Assembly: GCA_942491115.1 (NCBI GenBank)
Contig: CALNZV010000001.1
Coordinates: 372,001 to 436,000 of the forward strand
Direction: 5' to 3'
From: CALNZV01 sp942491115
GTDB taxonomy: Bacteria > Desulfobacterota > Desulfobacteria > Desulfobacterales > UBA5852
Length of the DNA stretch: 64,000 bases
The notes under the pieces were generated by a model that saw nothing but the letters and a program-made list of their open reading frames with translations, made no database searches and was not told where the DNA came from. How positions within the stretch are numbered: the first letter of the stretch is position 1; the number at the start of each line of letters is the position of its first letter. Made by a program: the position numbers and the translations under genes. This document shows, one piece after another, positions 60,778 through 64,000 of this stretch.

Positions 60778-62688
60778 TCAGACCGTTTCCAGAGCATCCC
60801 GAACCGCATGCGCGACGGCCCAAATGGAATAAGGCTTTTTCAAATACCCTCGAGCACCCAGACGGATGGCCTCATCGATCAGCCCCGATTCCGAAAACCC
60901 GCTGGCAATCACCACACGCTGATCAGGACGGCGTTTGAGAATGCGTCGAAGGGTCTCGAGACCGTCGATACCGGGCATCATGATCATATCCAGGAGAACC
61001 ATAGCCATCGCCTCCTTTTTTAAAAAGGCAACAGCGCTTTCACCGCTGGATACGGAATGAACGCTGTATCCGAGTTCCTTCAACAGTCTTGTTGCGATCT
61101 CTCGCTGTTCCGGAACATCGTCTACCACCAGGACGGTTTGCCCCTCGCCTCTTGGATAGGAATCTTCCGATGAATTGGGTAAGCGAGGCCCGTCTTCGGT
61201 GTGTGGAAAAAACAGATCAAATCTCGTTCCCGATTCCGGAGAGGTATGAATTTCGATATGACCGTTGTGATCCTGCAACGTCCCCCAAACGACAGTCATA
61301 CCCAGTCCTGTGCCGCTCCGTCCCATGGCTTTGGTCGTAAAAAAAGGCTCGAAAATGTGATCGACATCTTCAGGTGGAATTCCACTTCCGGTGTCGGCTA
61401 TGGATAATCGAACAAAATCTCCTTTGGGTGGTCCCCGGGGGTTCGGGTTGGTGTCCACGGATATACAGTCCAAGGCGACGGTGATGACGCCACCGGATGG
61501 CATGGCCTCGGCGGCGTTGGTCATCAAGTTCATAACGGCTTTACCAAGATGAACCACAGAACCTTGAATGGTTGGAGCGGATTTGCAGAATTGGGTATTA
61601 ACCGTTACGCCACTGTGAAAGGAGAGCAGTCTTTTAAACTCATGACTTTCCAAATAATCCGTTAGTACTTTCTTGAAATCGACGGGCACAAAGGTTGCCG
61701 TCCCCCTCCGAGAAAGCGTCAGAAGGTCCTGAACGATCATGACGGTCTTCTGGCCTGTGCTTCGGATGGTTTCCAGTGGCTCTCTCAATTCGCTGTCACT
61801 GGAGATTTTCATCAGCAATAGCTCAGGGTAAGTGGTAATTCCGGATAGGAGATTGTTCAAATCGTGAGCCACGCCGCCGGCCAATGTGCCGATGACCTCC
61901 ATTTTTTGTGCTCGAACCAGCTCCCCTTCCAATTGTCGTCGGCGCTCCTCGGAACGGCTGCGCTCTTCAATTTCTCGCTTGAGCGTTTCATTTGATGATT
62001 GAAGCTCTTCCGTCCGCTTTTCGATGCGATCCTCCAAATCATCGTACGCTTTTTTTAATTCCTCTTCTTTGCAGCGAAGGGCAACAACAGACGATTCCAA
62101 CTCGGCCTGTTTTTCAGTCAGGCGATGATAGGTCTTTAGCCGTGTGGTTTCGAAAAGATAGGCAAAGAGGAAAACACACAGTACTGAAGGAACAAATCGA
62201 ATGATGAAATCTTGACTGTACTGGGGATCTTCGGCCATCCACTGGAGAACGAGATAGATCACCGACGGAAGGAACAGGAGCCCATTTGCCATTGAGCCCC
62301 ATTTTTTACCCATCAGATAAAGGGTGAAAATTGGAAAGGTATAATACCACAGGTAACCTGTCTGATTCACACCCCCAGTGACGAAAAGATAGAAATATAG
62401 GCAAGTCATTATCGAGATGCCTACCGTCATTGGAATTTGGTGTTCTCCCGTCCGACGAAGGTAGACGATACAACATAAGAGCAATGCGGCTGCGGAAAGA
62501 TCCAGCATCCCAACCAATAAACTCCCCCTGTAAACCGAAGCAACACCAATGATTGACAGGACCACGATCGCAAAAAGAGTGATGGAGTTAACTAAGATCA
62601 GTTTTCTTGCATCTTCAGAGTCTTGATGTCGCCCAAAAATCCCTATCAGGAATATGTTCTCCAGGAGTCGCCTGATGGGCTGGTGCAT
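60778..62688 (-). CDS. hybrid sensor histidine kinase/response regulator
   Basis: A 636-residue membrane sensor. Six hydrophobic segments (about 30-180) form an unidentified membrane sensor module, followed by a coiled coil (about 188-260), a HisKA domain with H275 in GGVAHDLNNLL, HATPase_c (NLMTNAAEAMP, IADTGSGIPPED, GTGLGMTVV) and a C-terminal receiver domain with phospho-acceptor D567 in VLLDMIMMPG and the late KKPYS lysine. It likely transfers phosphate through an external Hpt protein or acts through its own receiver. No regulator gene adjoins it. Confidence 0.92.
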   Translation of the reverse strand: MHQPIRRLLENIFLIGIFGRHQDSEDARKLILVNSITLFAIVVLSIIGVASVYRGSLLVGMLDLSAAALLLCCIVYLRRTGEHQIPMTVGISIMTCLYFYLFVTGGVNQTGYLWYYTFPIFTLYLMGKKWGSMANGLLFLPSVIYLVLQWMAEDPQYSQDFIIRFVPSVLCVFLFAYLFETTRLKTYHRLTEKQAELESSVVALRCKEEELKKAYDDLEDRIEKRTEELQSSNETLKREIEERSRSEERRRQLEGELVRAQKMEVIGTLAGGVAHDLNNLLSGITTYPELLLMKISSDSELREPLETIRSTGQKTVMIVQDLLTLSRRGTATFVPVDFKKVLTDYLESHEFKRLLSFHSGVTVNTQFCKSAPTIQGSVVHLGKAVMNLMTNAAEAMPSGGVITVALDCISVDTNPNPRGPPKGDFVRLSIADTGSGIPPEDVDHIFEPFFTTKAMGRSGTGLGMTVVWGTLQDHNGHIEIHTSPESGTRFDLFFPHTEDGPRLPNSSEDSYPRGEGQTVLVVDDVPEQREIATRLLKELGYSVHSVSSGESAVAFLKKEAMAMVLLDMIMMPGIDGLETLRRILKRRPDQRVVIASGFSESGLIDEAIRLGARGYLKKPYSIWAVAHAVRDALETV

Positions 62689-63118
62689 GTCGTCTCTATG
62701 GGGCGTTGGGTTTGGTTTCCATGTCCATAACTAAGGAATACAATAATGCATGCTTATGGAATTGTGAACCTCGGCTCATTCATGACGGCCGTCGGGAATA
62801 CCACTGAGATGACACGGAACATCCAACGATTCCAGTGTGGTTTCGTGGTCTTTACATCATCGCTTTCGGATCGATCACCCTGGCCGCACCGCCGAACGGC
62901 TGTTTCTTCGAGATTCCGTGGGTTGGGGTTTCCTTCCCCTTAAGGTCCGAATTGAGGCCTCACCCCTGGGGCACACTCGAGTGGTCCATGGCAGTGCAGC
63001 GGACCTTTGGAAGCGGTGCTTGACCCGGTCCGCCTCTCCAATAACGACATGTCACTACCCTTGCAATGACAGTGCTAAATGATCGGCCACATGCCGGAAA
63101 CCAAAGGGATGGTGCCCT
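62689..63118. other. intergenic region, 430 bp
   Basis: No gene or structured element recognised. It is downstream of the small gene at 63119 and contains the promoter region of the histidine kinase (AT-rich at 62730-62760). Confidence 0.35.
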
Positions 63119-63421
63119 TCAACTCAGGGGCACCGGGCGGATGGCATGGGTTTTTCTCAAGCTGAATTCGGTGCCGTCCCTCAGGGGAATTTTCGAAAAC
63201 AGGTCCGGCAGACGGTTCGGGTCCCGGTTCTCGGTGAGCTCTTGGATGAAATACTCGCTGATCTGAACGCTGAAGCGAGGATCGTCGTCATCAAGATAGA
63301 GGTGGAAGTACTGTCCGGTGATGGCGAGGGTGAAAATCTGATGAAACAGGATCTGAATTCTGGAACCAAACTGCGCCTTCAGCCTCATAAAATCCATTTC
63401 AAGATCGAAAGGCTGATCCAT
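63119..63421 (-). CDS. 100-aa hypothetical protein
   Basis: A soluble protein with GGGAGGA a good distance before the ATG. The sequence has an amphipathic N-terminal helix, a YFHLYLDDDDPRFSVQI strand-turn and a long C-terminal stretch (EYFIQELTENRDPNRLPDL). It reads like a compact alpha/beta domain. No family recognised. It lies downstream of the GNAT gene and may be co-transcribed with it. Confidence 0.6.
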   Translation of the reverse strand: MDQPFDLEMDFMRLKAQFGSRIQILFHQIFTLAITGQYFHLYLDDDDPRFSVQISEYFIQELTENRDPNRLPDLFSKIPLRDGTEFSLRKTHAIRPVPLS

Positions 63422-63605
63422 AGCCGGTCCTCCCTGGTTACCGGTGAAGAAACAAGCCGGGCAGTTGTCGGGTTGGCGCCTGATATCCGGTCTACCAGAG
63501 GGATACCAAGTAAAACAAGTTGAGACGGGTAATGAGGGTCAGGGGCAAGGCGCCGCCACCGGTGCAGAATCGGGCGTGGCCGGGTATGACACTGTCAAGA
63601 GTCCC

Positions 63606-64000
63606 CTATTCCCGCCAATGCTCCGGTCGATTCAACACATCCGCAACCATGACTTTACCCCTGACGCTTCCGAGCGAGCCGGCCCGCAGCTCGCAAACCA
63701 TCCATGCGTCGGCATGTTCCTCCGGAATCGGGTAGGGTGCATCAAAGCCCAGCGCCCCGGCCGGCTTGAACCCAAAGCGGGGGTAGTATTCCGGGTGTCC
63801 GAGGACGAAGAGTAAATCACCGCCGGATTCCGCCATCATCTTCATCCCTTCGTTGACGAGCTGCCGCCCGACTCCCCGGCCCTGGTCATCGGGTCTGACG
63901 GCAAGGGGAGCAAGGATCGACGCCGATCGGGATCGATCATTATCTGCAATTCTTGCCTTCGTAAACAGGACGTGCCCCACAGGCCGGCCGCCGTCTACCG
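63606..64000 (-). CDS. GNAT N-acetyltransferase, 5' end outside the window
   Basis: About 131 residues of a GNAT acyltransferase, open to the right edge. The acetyl-CoA-binding motif A is intact (LAVRPDDQGRGVGRQLV), preceded by the strand VGHVLFTKARI and followed by FVLGHPEYYPRFGFKPAGALG, typical of the YhbS-like GNAT branch. The GTG at 63978-63980 is a valine within the strand and not a start, so the N-terminal part is missing. Substrate unknown. Confidence 0.88.
   Translation of the reverse strand, partial: VDGGRPVGHVLFTKARIADNDRSRSASILAPLAVRPDDQGRGVGRQLVNEGMKMMAESGGDLLFVLGHPEYYPRFGFKPAGALGFDAPYPIPEEHADAWMVCELRAGSLGSVRGKVMVADVLNRPEHWRE

Noticed and set aside
1..64000. CRISPR array, rRNA genes, tmRNA or replication origin
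   Set aside because: No regularly spaced direct repeats, no rRNA-like sequence and no DnaA-box cluster were found on reading through the window.

Overview
The window looks like a chromosomal segment of a GC-rich deltaproteobacterium (Desulfobacterota, probably a Desulfobacteraceae/Desulfosarcinaceae-type sulfate reducer). This is inferred from gene content and order, not from a marker gene: FeoAB with an extra FeoA, a CHASE2 cyclase next to a FecR/TPR/beta-barrel protein, a minus-strand biosynthetic block pgsA-tal-folK-dapF-lysA-argHGDB-hslUV-xerC, a slipin/NfeD pair and a family 4 uracil-DNA glycosylase.

Bases 1-41912 are mostly core genome. From left to right: a truncated PilZ-like gene; iron uptake (feoA-feoB); RlmD-type rRNA methyltransferase; hydrolases; CinA; dihydroorotase; a membrane adenylate/guanylate cyclase followed by an outer-membrane FecR-TPR-barrel protein and a 61-residue peptide gene; a PilZ protein; a GAF sigma-54 activator; tRNA-Cys and tRNA-Gly. 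A long minus-strand run then covers phospholipid, folate, lysine, arginine and CoA synthesis, HslUV protease, XerC, membrane quality control (slipin/NfeD) and DNA repair. It ends near a tRNA-Arg(CCU) gene at 41837-41912.

Bases 41913-60600 are an accessory region beginning beside that tRNA. It holds an AT-rich pair of MotA/MotB-like stator proteins related to ZorA/ZorB of Zorya defence, without ZorC/ZorD, and with an internal duplication in the ZorA-like protein. It also holds a PptA-like tautomerase; a calcium-repeat (TSP3) protein ending in a nuclease-fold-like domain; three ~818-bp, nearly identical, internally deleted copies of a REP-associated tyrosine transposase (RAYT) element plus one isolated element end; an MBL-fold hydrolase and a small partner lying between two of those copies; a pair of ~250-bp inverted repeats; a redox/electrophile-response cluster (Tat nitroreductase, HxlR/DUF24 regulator, quinone reductase, SDR); decaying genes (crotonase, radical SAM); and an AT-rich pentapeptide-repeat/coiled-coil pair.

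The right end returns to chromosomal-type genes: a hybrid histidine kinase, a small hypothetical, and a GNAT acetyltransferase cut by the window edge. The most unusual items are the ZorAB-like pair, the deleted RAYT elements with a co-varying end hairpin, their MBL cargo, and the TSP3-nuclease-like fusion.
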